This document shows, one piece after another, positions 31,965 through 39,694 of a stretch of 41,971 nucleotides of DNA (position 1 is its first letter; each line of letters opens with the position of its first letter). The stretch is from an uncultured Verrucomicrobiales bacterium (lineage in GTDB: Bacteria > Verrucomicrobiota > Verrucomicrobiia > Verrucomicrobiales > DEV007). A program made the position numbers and the translations under genes. Location of the stretch: NCBI GenBank assembly GCA_937922595.1, contig CALAIY010000035.1, positions 1 through 41,971 of the forward strand, written 5' to 3'. A model generated the notes under the pieces. The model did no database searches. It was not told the origin of the DNA and worked only from the letters and a program-made list of their open reading frames with translations.

Positions 31965-32869
31965 TGCGGTTTCCCCGCCCAACGCTTCAGCCGCCCGCGC
32001 CTTTCGTCACTGGACGTTGGGAAATGGGCATTATGCGTGGATTTGTTGCGGTGCTTACCTGGCTGACGTTCCCCGTGCTCTTCCCGCCGAGGACACAAGA
32101 ATTCCCCACGGGGCTCGGGCGTTTCATCGATTTCAGCTTTCTCAACGAACCTACCATCCTCGCGACAATGAACTGGGCGCTCGTCATCGCCGGGATTCTC
32201 TTCACATTCGGGCGCTTTGTTCCGCTCGCTTTGGGATACATGACTGCCGCCATGGTGGCCTATGGCTGTCTCCGAAATGCTCAGGGTGCAATCAGTCACG
32301 ACACCCAAGTGCTCGCCTTGGCCTTACTGGCAGGATGGCTCACCGACCTCTATCTACGCTGGCGTCCTACAAAGACGGCAAACCTCTCCGCATGGACGCT
32401 TTTCGCAATGCAACAAGGCGTCGCCGCGACCTATCTCGTCACTGGGCTCACCAAGATCCTCGCCAAAGGATCATGGCTCGCCGATGCGACCAATTACCCG
32501 GTGCAGATCGTGAAGACCTCACGCATGCACTATTACTCGGATCTTATCGGCGATGTGCCAGGCAAGCATGAGGGGTTCTGGGGAACTATCGCGGACATTG
32601 GACTTCCTCTCCGCGACCTCCTCATCGAGCACCCCTGGCTAAGTATCCCCACTCTTGGCTTTGGATTGCTCATCGAACTCATCTTTTGCATCGCTCTCCT
32701 TGGCCGCCGCCCGGCGCTCATCTTGGGGCTCGCCGCAGCCGGATTTCATGTGGGAGTCTACGCTCTCATGGGCTTGAAATTCGATACCAATATCTGGATC
32801 GTTCTCATCCTTTTCGCCAACGCCCCGTTCTGGATTTCCCTGGCCACCCGCTCCATACTTAAGAAATGA
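31964..32869 (+). CDS. HTTM-like polytopic membrane protein
   Basis: A 301-residue protein with about seven transmembrane helices. Clear ones are near FVAVLTWLTFPVLF, NWALVIAGILFTFG, VLALALLAGWLTDL, QQGVAATYLVTGLTKIL, IPTLGFGLLIELIFCIALL, LILGLAAAGFHVGVYALM and IWIVLILFANAPFW. The Q-x-x-x-x-x-Y-x-x-x-G-x-x-K pattern of helix 4 and the FHV motif fit the HTTM / vitamin-K-carboxylase-like membrane fold. Catalytic activity is not shown for most such bacterial proteins. It is coupled on both sides (TAATG with the upstream gene, ATGA with the downstream gene). Confidence 0.8.
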   Translation: MRFPRPTLQPPAPFVTGRWEMGIMRGFVAVLTWLTFPVLFPPRTQEFPTGLGRFIDFSFLNEPTILATMNWALVIAGILFTFGRFVPLALGYMTAAMVAYGCLRNAQGAISHDTQVLALALLAGWLTDLYLRWRPTKTANLSAWTLFAMQQGVAATYLVTGLTKILAKGSWLADATNYPVQIVKTSRMHYYSDLIGDVPGKHEGFWGTIADIGLPLRDLLIEHPWLSIPTLGFGLLIELIFCIALLGRRPALILGLAAAGFHVGVYALMGLKFDTNIWIVLILFANAPFWISLATRSILKK

Positions 32870-33153
32870 TTGCTCCGCCTGCTACTACGCCCGCCCTCGC
32901 CGACGACGGATTCATGGACGCCCGCGCCAAGATGCTGGACATCGCAGCCTTCCTCGATCGCCTCGATCGGCACGCCCAAGGCTCCGAAGATTACCGCATC
33001 GCCGCCCTCCGCTCAGCACTCACCGAGCTACACTCGGAAACCCCCGGACGCGTCGCGCGCATCCTCGATCAATTAAGCGACCCCTCCCAAGAACCAATCG
33101 AGCAAGCCACCGAACAAGGTGCCGCCGGAGCCTACTTAAATCTTAAATCTTAA
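32866..33153 (+). CDS. Small helical hypothetical protein (95 aa)
   Basis: Overlaps the HTTM-like gene by 4 bases (ATGA). The core DARAKMLDIAAFLDRLDRHA, then YRIAALRSALTELHSETPGR and VARILDQLSD, is helical and charged with no membrane segment. I recall similar short ORFs before TatD-like hydrolase genes in this group, but I have no assigned function. The last codons (YLNLKS) are written by an AT-rich repeat of CTTAAAT units (33134-33160), which suggests that the original C terminus was altered by the repeat. Confidence 0.7.
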   Translation: MIAPPATTPALADDGFMDARAKMLDIAAFLDRLDRHAQGSEDYRIAALRSALTELHSETPGRVARILDQLSDPSQEPIEQATEQGAAGAYLNLKS

Positions 33154-33160
33154 AATCTTT
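33134..33160. repeat. CTTAAAT mini-repeat at a gene junction
   Basis: Three imperfect CTTAAA(A)T units run from the last codons of the 95-residue gene into the leader of the TatD-like gene, followed by CTTTCCTCTCTTCCC and a GTG start. The stop codon TAA (33151-33153) is part of the repeat. Confidence 0.7.
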
Positions 33161-33171
33161 CCTCTCTTCCC

Positions 33172-33975
33172 GTGCGCTACATCGAACCCCACGCCCACAT
33201 GGTCAGTCGTACGACTGATGACTACGAGCGCATGGTCACCTCCGGCTGCCAGGCGGTCATCGAGCCCGCCTTCTGGGCCGGCTTCGACCGCTCCTCCGCC
33301 CAAGGTTTCTACGACTACCTTCGCCAGATTACGGAATACGAGCCGCGCCGCGCCGCCAAGTATTTACTGCCCCACTACTGCTGGCTTTGTATCAACCCCA
33401 AGGAATCCGAAGATACCGTCCTCGCCGATGAAGTGCTTTCCATCATCCCCGAATTCATCGGGAAACCAAACGTCCTCGGCATCGGAGAAATCGGCCTCAA
33501 TAAAAACTCCAAAAACGAACTCGCCGTTTTAGAGAAACATATCCAACTCGCCGCCGATCACGATCAGATGGTGCTCGTCCACACTCCGCATTTGGAAGAT
33601 AAGCGCAAGGGCACAAAGCTTATCGTAGATGCCCTGAAAAACCACCCTGAGATTGACCCCGCGAAGATCATCATCGACCACGTCGAAGAGCACACCGTCG
33701 GCATCGTAAAAGACGCCGGTTTCTGGGCGGGCATCACGCTCTATCCCGAAAGTAAGTGCACGTCCGCACGTGCCACCGATATCCTAGAGATCTACGGCAC
33801 TGAGCAAATCTGGATCAATAGTGCGTGCGACTGGGGGCATAGCAATCCTCTCGCTGTTCCCCAGACTGCTCTCCACATGAGACGCCGCGGCCACGATCAG
33901 GAGTTTATCGATAAAATCCTCTTTAAAAACCCCCACGATTTCCTCTCTCAAAGCCCCAATTTCAAAGCCCTCTAG
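33172..33975 (+). CDS. EboB-type TatD-family metal hydrolase
   Basis: A 267-residue TIM-barrel metal-dependent hydrolase. Metal ligands appear as EPHAHMVSRTTDDYE (HxH equivalent, about 5-19), GIGEIGLNK (Glu), VLVHTPH (His), IIIDHVEEHT (His) and NSACDWGHS (Asp). The set of motifs, including VIEPAFWAG after the first metal site, matches the TatD-like enzyme of Ebo gene clusters (EboB) rather than DNase TatD. The other Ebo genes (UbiA prenyltransferase, dehydroquinate-synthase-like, alkaline phosphatase-like) are not in the window, so the pathway is unclear. GTG at 33172 starts the conserved sequence; the leader is C/T-rich. Convergent with the E2 gene (3-base gap). Confidence 0.85.
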   Translation: MRYIEPHAHMVSRTTDDYERMVTSGCQAVIEPAFWAGFDRSSAQGFYDYLRQITEYEPRRAAKYLLPHYCWLCINPKESEDTVLADEVLSIIPEFIGKPNVLGIGEIGLNKNSKNELAVLEKHIQLAADHDQMVLVHTPHLEDKRKGTKLIVDALKNHPEIDPAKIIIDHVEEHTVGIVKDAGFWAGITLYPESKCTSARATDILEIYGTEQIWINSACDWGHSNPLAVPQTALHMRRRGHDQEFIDKILFKNPHDFLSQSPNFKAL

Positions 33976-33978
33976 TCG

Positions 33979-35202
33979 CTACAGCGAAGCCGGATCTTGA
34001 AGTAAGGCATTGATTCGCCCGAGGAGACGGCCTGCCGCTCCACCATCGAGGAGACGGTGATCGAAGGAGAGCGTCATCTGCGCCTCCGTGATGGGGACAA
34101 AGGTTCCGCTTTCGGCATCCCAGCTAGGAGCCTTTCTGCCCATGCCCATTCCGAGCACAAGGTTTTGCTCGGGGAGTGGGATAGGCGTCGCCCAGTCGAT
34201 ACCAAAAGTGCCGAAGTTTGTCACCGTAGCGACGCCCGGTCGACTCGCTTCGCGAGGAAGCCGACGCTGTCGCGCTTGATCCACGAGCGCATCATAGCGC
34301 GGGAGAAGCTCAGCAAGCGGGATCTTATCCGCATCCTTAAGGGTCGGGACAAGCACGCCATCATCCACTTCTACGGCAAATCCGATATCAATCGCCGGCG
34401 GGTGCACCACACGCTCGCCAATAAGCCGCCCAGCAGGGGAGGTGTCTTCCGCCAGCGCAATAGCAAGTGCACGGATAAGATAAAGTGCCGGGCCAGGCTT
34501 CGGATCACATGTCTTCCGGTGCGTCAGTACAGAATCGAGCGCAATTCCGGTTCCCACCGTAGCAAGAGGACGCGCCCAGCTCCGTCGCATCGAATGCGCC
34601 ACAGCAATGCGCATCGGAGATGCAAACGTCATCTTCTGGGACTCGAGGTCAGCCATGAAGCGCTCAAAATCCTCCACCGTCACCCGCCCTCCAGCACCTG
34701 ATCCTGCTACCGAAGCCAGATCGGAAGCATTGATTCCAAGCTCTTCCATCCGCGCCCGAAAACGTGGGGAAATATAAGAAGCACCTGTCGCACTTGCGGG
34801 GACGGGGAGCCCACCCACCGTCGGCTCCACTTCCGTCGGATGAATCGGATCGGCCAGGGTGGCGGAGCCATCATCATCATCGGCAGGCACACCAAAATGA
34901 GGCGTGTCCGCCTTAGCTTCAGGGAGTTTTTCCGGGAGCACACCAGCTTCGGCGGCTTCGGCTTCGGAGACCTCTAGCTGACCTAGCACCGCGCCTACAG
35001 GATAGCTTGCATCCACTTCAGCGGTGATCTCAAGCACGGTTCCTGGGCATGGAGCAGTGACGCCCATCGTCGCCTTTTGGGTTTCGACCTCCATGATCTC
35101 TTGATCAGTCGTGATGGTGGTACCGGGCTCGATATTAATTGCGAGCACGGTGGCTTCGGCGATGGATTCGCCGAGCTGGGGCATCAGAATTGGAATTTTC
35201 AC
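33979..35202 (-). CDS. 2-oxo acid dehydrogenase E2 (dihydrolipoamide acyltransferase)
   Basis: A 407-residue acyltransferase core of a pyruvate, acetoin or related dehydrogenase complex. It carries one lipoyl domain with lipoyl-lysine K43 in EVETQKATMGV. A linker and peripheral-subunit-binding domain follow (YISPRFRARMEELGINASDL, about 145-190). The C-terminal CoA acyltransferase domain has the SFDHRLLDGGAAGRLLGRI active-site motif. It lies 17 bases after E1-beta, and the order Nramp-like, E1-alpha, E1-beta, E2 suggests one transcript. No E3 (dihydrolipoamide dehydrogenase) is in the window. Substrate undecided between pyruvate and acetoin. Confidence 0.93.
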   Translation of the reverse strand: MKIPILMPQLGESIAEATVLAINIEPGTTITTDQEIMEVETQKATMGVTAPCPGTVLEITAEVDASYPVGAVLGQLEVSEAEAAEAGVLPEKLPEAKADTPHFGVPADDDDGSATLADPIHPTEVEPTVGGLPVPASATGASYISPRFRARMEELGINASDLASVAGSGAGGRVTVEDFERFMADLESQKMTFASPMRIAVAHSMRRSWARPLATVGTGIALDSVLTHRKTCDPKPGPALYLIRALAIALAEDTSPAGRLIGERVVHPPAIDIGFAVEVDDGVLVPTLKDADKIPLAELLPRYDALVDQARQRRLPREASRPGVATVTNFGTFGIDWATPIPLPEQNLVLGMGMGRKAPSWDAESGTFVPITEAQMTLSFDHRLLDGGAAGRLLGRINALLQDPASL

Positions 35203-35219
35203 AGGGAAACGGGGGAGAG

Positions 35220-36185
35220 TTAGAAAGCGATAAGTTCACGCAGTGCGGCAGCAATGGTCTGCGAAGTCGGCCGGTGGGCTTTCCAGAGATTCGGGTGGTA
35301 AGGAATTGGGGTATCCCGTGCATTGAGCCTTTGGGGAGGAGCGTCGAGCAAATGAAATCCATCGGCGACAATGCGCGATACGACCTCCGCCGTGACGCCG
35401 CCATAGGGAAATGCTTCGCCCACGCAAAGCACACGCCCTGTCCGCGCGACCGAGCCTAATACCGTGTCCATATCCAGCGGCTTGATCGTACGCAGATCCA
35501 CCACTTCGACCTTCCAACCATCCGCCTCAAGCTCCTCGGCAGCACGAATCGCCTCATGAACCATCGCCGAATACGCCACCACAGTGGCATGCTGACCATT
35601 CCGGATCACTTTCGCTTTTCCGATAGGAAGAACAGATTTCGGATCCGGAAGCCCCTTACTCTTGAGGTGGAAATAGAGAAGCTTGTGCTCACAGAAAAGC
35701 ACCGGATCATCGAGTTCGATGGATTGGAGAAGGAGCCCATAGGCATCCTCAACCGTCGCTGGCGTCGCCACCACAAGACCGGGGTAGTGCGCATAGATCG
35801 CTTCCATACTCTGGCTATGAAATGGCCCAGAGCCCATCGTACCACCCGAAGGCATGCGGACGACGATCGGGAGCGCCACGCCGGTGCGCCAGAAATGGGT
35901 GGCAGCGTTATTTACAATTTGGTTAAACGCGACCGATGAAAAATCAGCAAATTGCATCTCAATAATCGGCCGCATTCCTTCAATGGCCGCACCAATCGCA
36001 AGACCCATCATTGCATCTTCACTAATCGGGCTATCAACGACCCGTCCCGGGAAACGCTCAGCGAGTCCCTTGGTCGCTTTAAAAGCGCCACCGAAGTTTG
36101 CAATGTCCTGGCCGTAGATGAACACGGAAGGATCGTCAGCGAGCGCACGCTCTTGGGCGGCGCGGATAGATTCGAGGTAAGTAAT
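35220..36185 (-). CDS. 2-oxo acid dehydrogenase E1 beta subunit, probable ATT start
   Basis: The beta subunit of the ThDP-dependent E1 decarboxylase, 321 residues if begun at 36185. The conserved family N terminus TYLESIRAAQERALADDPSV precedes VFIYGQDIANFGGAFKATKG. Core motifs are DSPISEDAMMGLAIGAA, EMQFADFSSVAFNQIVNNAA, MPSGGTMGSGPFHSQSMEA and VVDLRTIKPLD. In this frame a TAA stop lies upstream at 36198-36200. The only codons between it and the conserved residues are CTT, CTC, AAT, TCA and ATT, so ATT (36185-36183) is the most plausible initiator. The first standard start is GTG at 36125, which would cut off the conserved N-terminal helix. An AT-rich mini-repeat occupies the junction with the E1-alpha gene. 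Confidence 0.9.
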   Translation of the reverse strand: MTYLESIRAAQERALADDPSVFIYGQDIANFGGAFKATKGLAERFPGRVVDSPISEDAMMGLAIGAAIEGMRPIIEMQFADFSSVAFNQIVNNAATHFWRTGVALPIVVRMPSGGTMGSGPFHSQSMEAIYAHYPGLVVATPATVEDAYGLLLQSIELDDPVLFCEHKLLYFHLKSKGLPDPKSVLPIGKAKVIRNGQHATVVAYSAMVHEAIRAAEELEADGWKVEVVDLRTIKPLDMDTVLGSVARTGRVLCVGEAFPYGGVTAEVVSRIVADGFHLLDAPPQRLNARDTPIPYHPNLWKAHRPTSQTIAAALRELIAF

Positions 36186-36216
36186 TGAATTGAGAAGTTA
36201 GAATTCTGAATTTAGA
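36183..36216. repeat. AT-rich mini-repeat across the E1-alpha stop and E1-beta start
   Basis: Low-complexity words TTGAATTGAGAAGTTAGAA and AATTCTGAATTTAGAA cover the 26-base gap and both codon boundaries. The style matches the junction repeats at 20378 and 33134. The insertion may have replaced the original E1-beta start. Confidence 0.6.
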
Positions 36217-37183
36217 AGCCGGAGGCAGTCGTCTGCCACGTCTCATTCGCCGGATTGGGCTTGGGATCATTGAGTGCGGTGGCGAGCGCAACGCGGACGG
36301 TTTCGGCGCAAGCCGCCCGTACCTCAGTAATTTCGGCTTCGGTAGCCCATGCATTCTTTACGAATGTGTCCTCCGCGACTTCGATGCAGTCTATCCGGTG
36401 AGGCGCGTCCGCCGGGACGTAAGACGCATCATCGTGCTCGCCGTGTCCACAAAGACGAAGAAGCGTGCCAGCGATAAGCTGTGGGCCTCCGCCAGCCCGT
36501 GCCGCAGACACTGCCTTGTCGTAGGTATCCAAGCAGGCAAGGAGATCCGTGCCGTCCACCTTATGAGCGGGAATACCATAGCTCACCGCACGATCTGCAA
36601 TATGCTCGCAGGCGAATTGCCGGTCATTGGGCGTGGAGTATGCGAATTGATTATTCGCCACCGAAATCACGAGAGGGAGTTTCTCTACCGAAGCGAGGTT
36701 CAATGCCTCGTGAAAGGCTCCCGTCGAGGTGCCGCCATCGCCAATTGCTGTCGCACCCACAGAGTCCCCAAGCGTGCCTTTAAGTCGCTTCGCGAAGAGC
36801 GTCCCATTCACCACGCCGATCATTGCCCCCAGATGCGAGATCATCGCAGGCATTCCTTTATCAGGGCGGCCCCGGTGGATATTTCCATCGCGTCCACGCA
36901 TCGGCCCTTCCACAGAACCAAGATAGGTCCGCGTGAAATCAACGGGATCTTCACCGAAGGCGACACGACCAGCTTGATCTCGAATCAGCGGGGCAAAGAC
37001 GTCTTCGCCTGGCCTAAGGCAAACTCCCAGCGCAGCACTGAACGCTTCCTGCCCCTTCCCGGAATAAACACCACCAACAACCTTTCCCGCATGATAAAGG
37101 CCAGCGATTTTCTCTTCGAGAAACCGCGCGGTCACCATCGCGCGGTAAGCCGCGAAGAAGCGTTCTTTTAAAGCATCTGCCAT
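36212..37183 (-). CDS. 2-oxo acid dehydrogenase E1 alpha subunit
   Basis: Thiamine-diphosphate-binding alpha subunit of 323 residues. The ThDP motif is GDGGTSTGAFHEAL (148-161) ending in NN at 177-178 (ISVANNQFAYST), with about 28 residues between GDG and NN. It begins LKERFFAAYRAMVTARFLEE and has the active-site segment GRDGNIHRGRPDKGM. The decarboxylase transfers an acyl group to the E2 lipoyl arm. Length and motifs fit the pyruvate/acetoin E1-alpha group. ATG directly follows the upstream stop (TAGATG). The next gene, E1-beta, is 26 bases away. Confidence 0.94.
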   Translation of the reverse strand: MADALKERFFAAYRAMVTARFLEEKIAGLYHAGKVVGGVYSGKGQEAFSAALGVCLRPGEDVFAPLIRDQAGRVAFGEDPVDFTRTYLGSVEGPMRGRDGNIHRGRPDKGMPAMISHLGAMIGVVNGTLFAKRLKGTLGDSVGATAIGDGGTSTGAFHEALNLASVEKLPLVISVANNQFAYSTPNDRQFACEHIADRAVSYGIPAHKVDGTDLLACLDTYDKAVSAARAGGGPQLIAGTLLRLCGHGEHDDASYVPADAPHRIDCIEVAEDTFVKNAWATEAEITEVRAACAETVRVALATALNDPKPNPANETWQTTASGF

Positions 37184-38818
37184 CTATGCGTTTTTCTTCG
37201 ACTTCGAGATGAAGCCGAAAATCCCCAGAATGAGAAGAACCGCGAGGACTCCGATTGCGATTTTCCCGGCAGGAATACTTCCCAGCATCTTGTCCTTCAT
37301 TCCCCACACAGAGGCAAAGGCGGCAATGATAGTCGAGATGCCCATCAGGAGATTCCACTTCAGTGCACGAGCACCAGTGGGGCGTGCATCCCCGAGGAGT
37401 TTGGTCGAGTTCATCAGAAGAAGGAAGCTCATGTAAGCAATAGGCAGCATCGCGCCACCGATCACCGAAGTAGGCACAGCAAGCGCTGCTGCCGATGCTC
37501 CTTTCCAAACGAATGGCCCGAAGAAACCGCAGATACCCGAAATCGCACAGCCAATCATGTGAACCGTCTTGTCGCCTGGCTTGCCGAACATCTCGCAGAA
37601 GGTAAAGCCATTGATCAGCATCAGAATGATGATTGTAGAGATAGACATACCGAGGACGCCGATTCCGAACACTTTCTGCGCCACGGCGTCGCCCGTGAGC
37701 GGTGATAGCGTAGTGGCCAGTGCAAGATTGCCTCGCTTCGTAATCATCGCCGCAAGTTCGCGATCTGCCGCAGTAGCAGGAACACCAGGGAGAGCAGCTT
37801 CGCGCTTCTCAATCGTATCCGTGATAAACTTCGGATCGAGGTCTCCATTTTCGAGTGTGAGATCCGCCGTAGCTGCGTGGAACTGCGATGCAGCCGCAAT
37901 CACCACCGCACCAGTCGTAAGAACGAAAGGAACAATAAGCCCAATCGAAAGGTCAAAAATTGCGAGGCCGCGGTGCGGTTTTCCCCAGCGCTTCTTCAGC
38001 ATCGAGTAGGGGAGGAGGAAGGTCATATTGATCCCCACTGCCGAGGCGAAAGCCGCGATGATCACGTCACGCTGCTTATCCGCGATCGTTGCCGTCCACC
38101 ATTCGGAAGCGGCTCCCGTCGCCGCGATCGCATCCGCATAAGTCCCTGCCGGTTTAAAGAGCAACGAAGGATTCGGAAGGAAGCCTTTAAAGATCGCTCC
38201 CCAATCGAGCACACCCTGGGCAGAGAGAGCAATCACCACGCCAAAGAAAGACACCACTACCACTCCCACAAGAGCCTTCAAAATCCCCTCAAAAAGCTTG
38301 ATACCCTTGCCTCCAGATTCGTAAAAAAGATTGATCGTAAACGCCACCGCCAGCAGCACCACACAGATCCCAACCGTCACCGGAGTACTCGCGTCCTTAA
38401 TTCCAAGAAGATTCTCCTGAATTGCCGCATTTCCAAGACTGAATTGGGGCATACACCACACCATATTCGCCATCGCCGTAGCAATCAGCCATGCCCAGCC
38501 AAGCACCGGGCTCACATTCTCATTGATCGCACGGAACGGGCGTTGCCCTGTCGAAAGCGTCACGTAAGCAATCGCGCTCAGCATGATGACTCCCAGAATC
38601 ATCGCAAGTGGCTGCACCCACATGAGGCTATAGCCGCTCACAGTTCCCAAGAAGAGCGCGCCAGCCAATGATCCACCGCCGAGAGTGATCGCTCCCTGAA
38701 GCCAGCCCGGACCCGAGCGCTTCGTATATTCTTTTAGACGTGCGCCAGTGGGCATCTCCGCGATTGCGGCCATTTCGGCCGCATCATCGGCTACGGGAAC
38801 GGTAGATCTAGTGCTCAT
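37184..38818 (-). CDS. Nramp-family-like divalent cation transporter, non-canonical motifs
   Basis: A 544-residue polytopic inner-membrane protein with about 11 hydrophobic helices, starting with a 30-residue soluble lead. It has the TM1 region SGPGWLQGAITLGGGSLAGA and the TM6 region VGINMTFLLPYSMLKKRW. In true Nramp transporters these hold DPGN and MPH, which bind Mn2+/Fe2+. Here neither is present, so the cargo could be different (for example Mg2+, as in Nramp-related NRMT proteins) or unknown. A long loop of about 60 residues (around 310-370) sits between helices. It shares a stop-start junction (TAGATG) with the E1-alpha gene, an unusual operon partner. The leader is C/T-rich. Confidence 0.82.
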   Translation of the reverse strand: MSTRSTVPVADDAAEMAAIAEMPTGARLKEYTKRSGPGWLQGAITLGGGSLAGALFLGTVSGYSLMWVQPLAMILGVIMLSAIAYVTLSTGQRPFRAINENVSPVLGWAWLIATAMANMVWCMPQFSLGNAAIQENLLGIKDASTPVTVGICVVLLAVAFTINLFYESGGKGIKLFEGILKALVGVVVVSFFGVVIALSAQGVLDWGAIFKGFLPNPSLLFKPAGTYADAIAATGAASEWWTATIADKQRDVIIAAFASAVGINMTFLLPYSMLKKRWGKPHRGLAIFDLSIGLIVPFVLTTGAVVIAAASQFHAATADLTLENGDLDPKFITDTIEKREAALPGVPATAADRELAAMITKRGNLALATTLSPLTGDAVAQKVFGIGVLGMSISTIIILMLINGFTFCEMFGKPGDKTVHMIGCAISGICGFFGPFVWKGASAAALAVPTSVIGGAMLPIAYMSFLLLMNSTKLLGDARPTGARALKWNLLMGISTIIAAFASVWGMKDKMLGSIPAGKIAIGVLAVLLILGIFGFISKSKKNA

Positions 38819-38875
38819 AAAGTGATGGGAACGAGCATGGCGAGCGCACGGGAGGGCGCAACGGAATTGAAAACG

Positions 38876-39628
38876 CTAAAATACCAGCAGCCGCAGTCCC
38901 GCTATCAGCGTGAAAAGAATCAGCAGTTTCTCAAAAAGTCCCTGCGGCACCTTCTGGATAAGCGTTTTCCCCACCAAAATTCCAATCAGCATCCCAGGCA
39001 GGATCACAAGATCCGTCAGCAGCGACGTCTTATTAATCAGATCCAATCCCGTATTGAACGGGATCTTAAACAGATTCAAAAACAGGAAAAACCGCGCCCC
39101 AATCCCCAAAAAATCCTCCTTAGGCATCTTGCGCACCAGCGCATAAAGCGCGTAGACCGGTCCCGCCGCATTCGCCAAAGTCGTCGCCACCCCGATCCCC
39201 AGCCCCGTCCCCCAACGAAAGGCAAGCGCATCCGGCAGCGAACGAATAAAATCCGGGTAGCGCCCGCGAATAAATTGCAGCGCCAGCATCACCAGGACAA
39301 TCGCCCCAAGCGAGCGCCGCGCCACATTGTCCGAAATGGTATCTAAAAGGTAGATCCCTGCCAACACCCCAAGAATCGCCGGCGGTAGCAAAGGCCACAC
39401 TTTCCCCCAAGACGCATACTTCCGAAACGTCGGATACACGATCAAATCCGCCACCACCAGCAACGGCAAAACCACCCCCACCGAAGTCTTAGCACCAAGA
39501 ATCTCCGCCAGAATAATCACGTTAATAATCGAGAGACCAGGAAAACCCGTTTTAGAAAGCCCAAGGCAAAACGTGCCGAAAAGTGCCAGCGCATAAGCAC
39601 CCATCGAGTAATCAGCAAAAAATCCCAT
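38876..39628 (-). CDS. TauE/SafE-family anion exporter
   Basis: A 250-residue membrane protein with about eight helices in two homologous halves. It includes GTFCLGLSKTGFPGLSIINV (TM1-2 signature) and VATTLANAAGPVYALYALV in the second half, which repeat the G-x-x-x-N/G-type motif. The family exports sulfite, sulfoacetate or similar organosulfur anions; the cargo is not evident. It lies alone on the minus strand between the Nramp-like and argG genes, divergent from argG. No Shine-Dalgarno sequence. Confidence 0.9.
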   Translation of the reverse strand: MGFFADYSMGAYALALFGTFCLGLSKTGFPGLSIINVIILAEILGAKTSVGVVLPLLVVADLIVYPTFRKYASWGKVWPLLPPAILGVLAGIYLLDTISDNVARRSLGAIVLVMLALQFIRGRYPDFIRSLPDALAFRWGTGLGIGVATTLANAAGPVYALYALVRKMPKEDFLGIGARFFLFLNLFKIPFNTGLDLINKTSLLTDLVILPGMLIGILVGKTLIQKVPQGLFEKLLILFTLIAGLRLLVF

Positions 39629-39694
39629 GTATCAGCAAGCCTAGAAAAGTCCCGTGACAAAGCAACCACCGCATAGAAAGATCACACCATACTT

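Noticed and set aside
36125..36127. GTG at 36125 as the real E1-beta start
   Set aside because: It would delete about 20 conserved residues of the N-terminal helix that are clearly encoded upstream in frame; kept only as the alternative to ATT.
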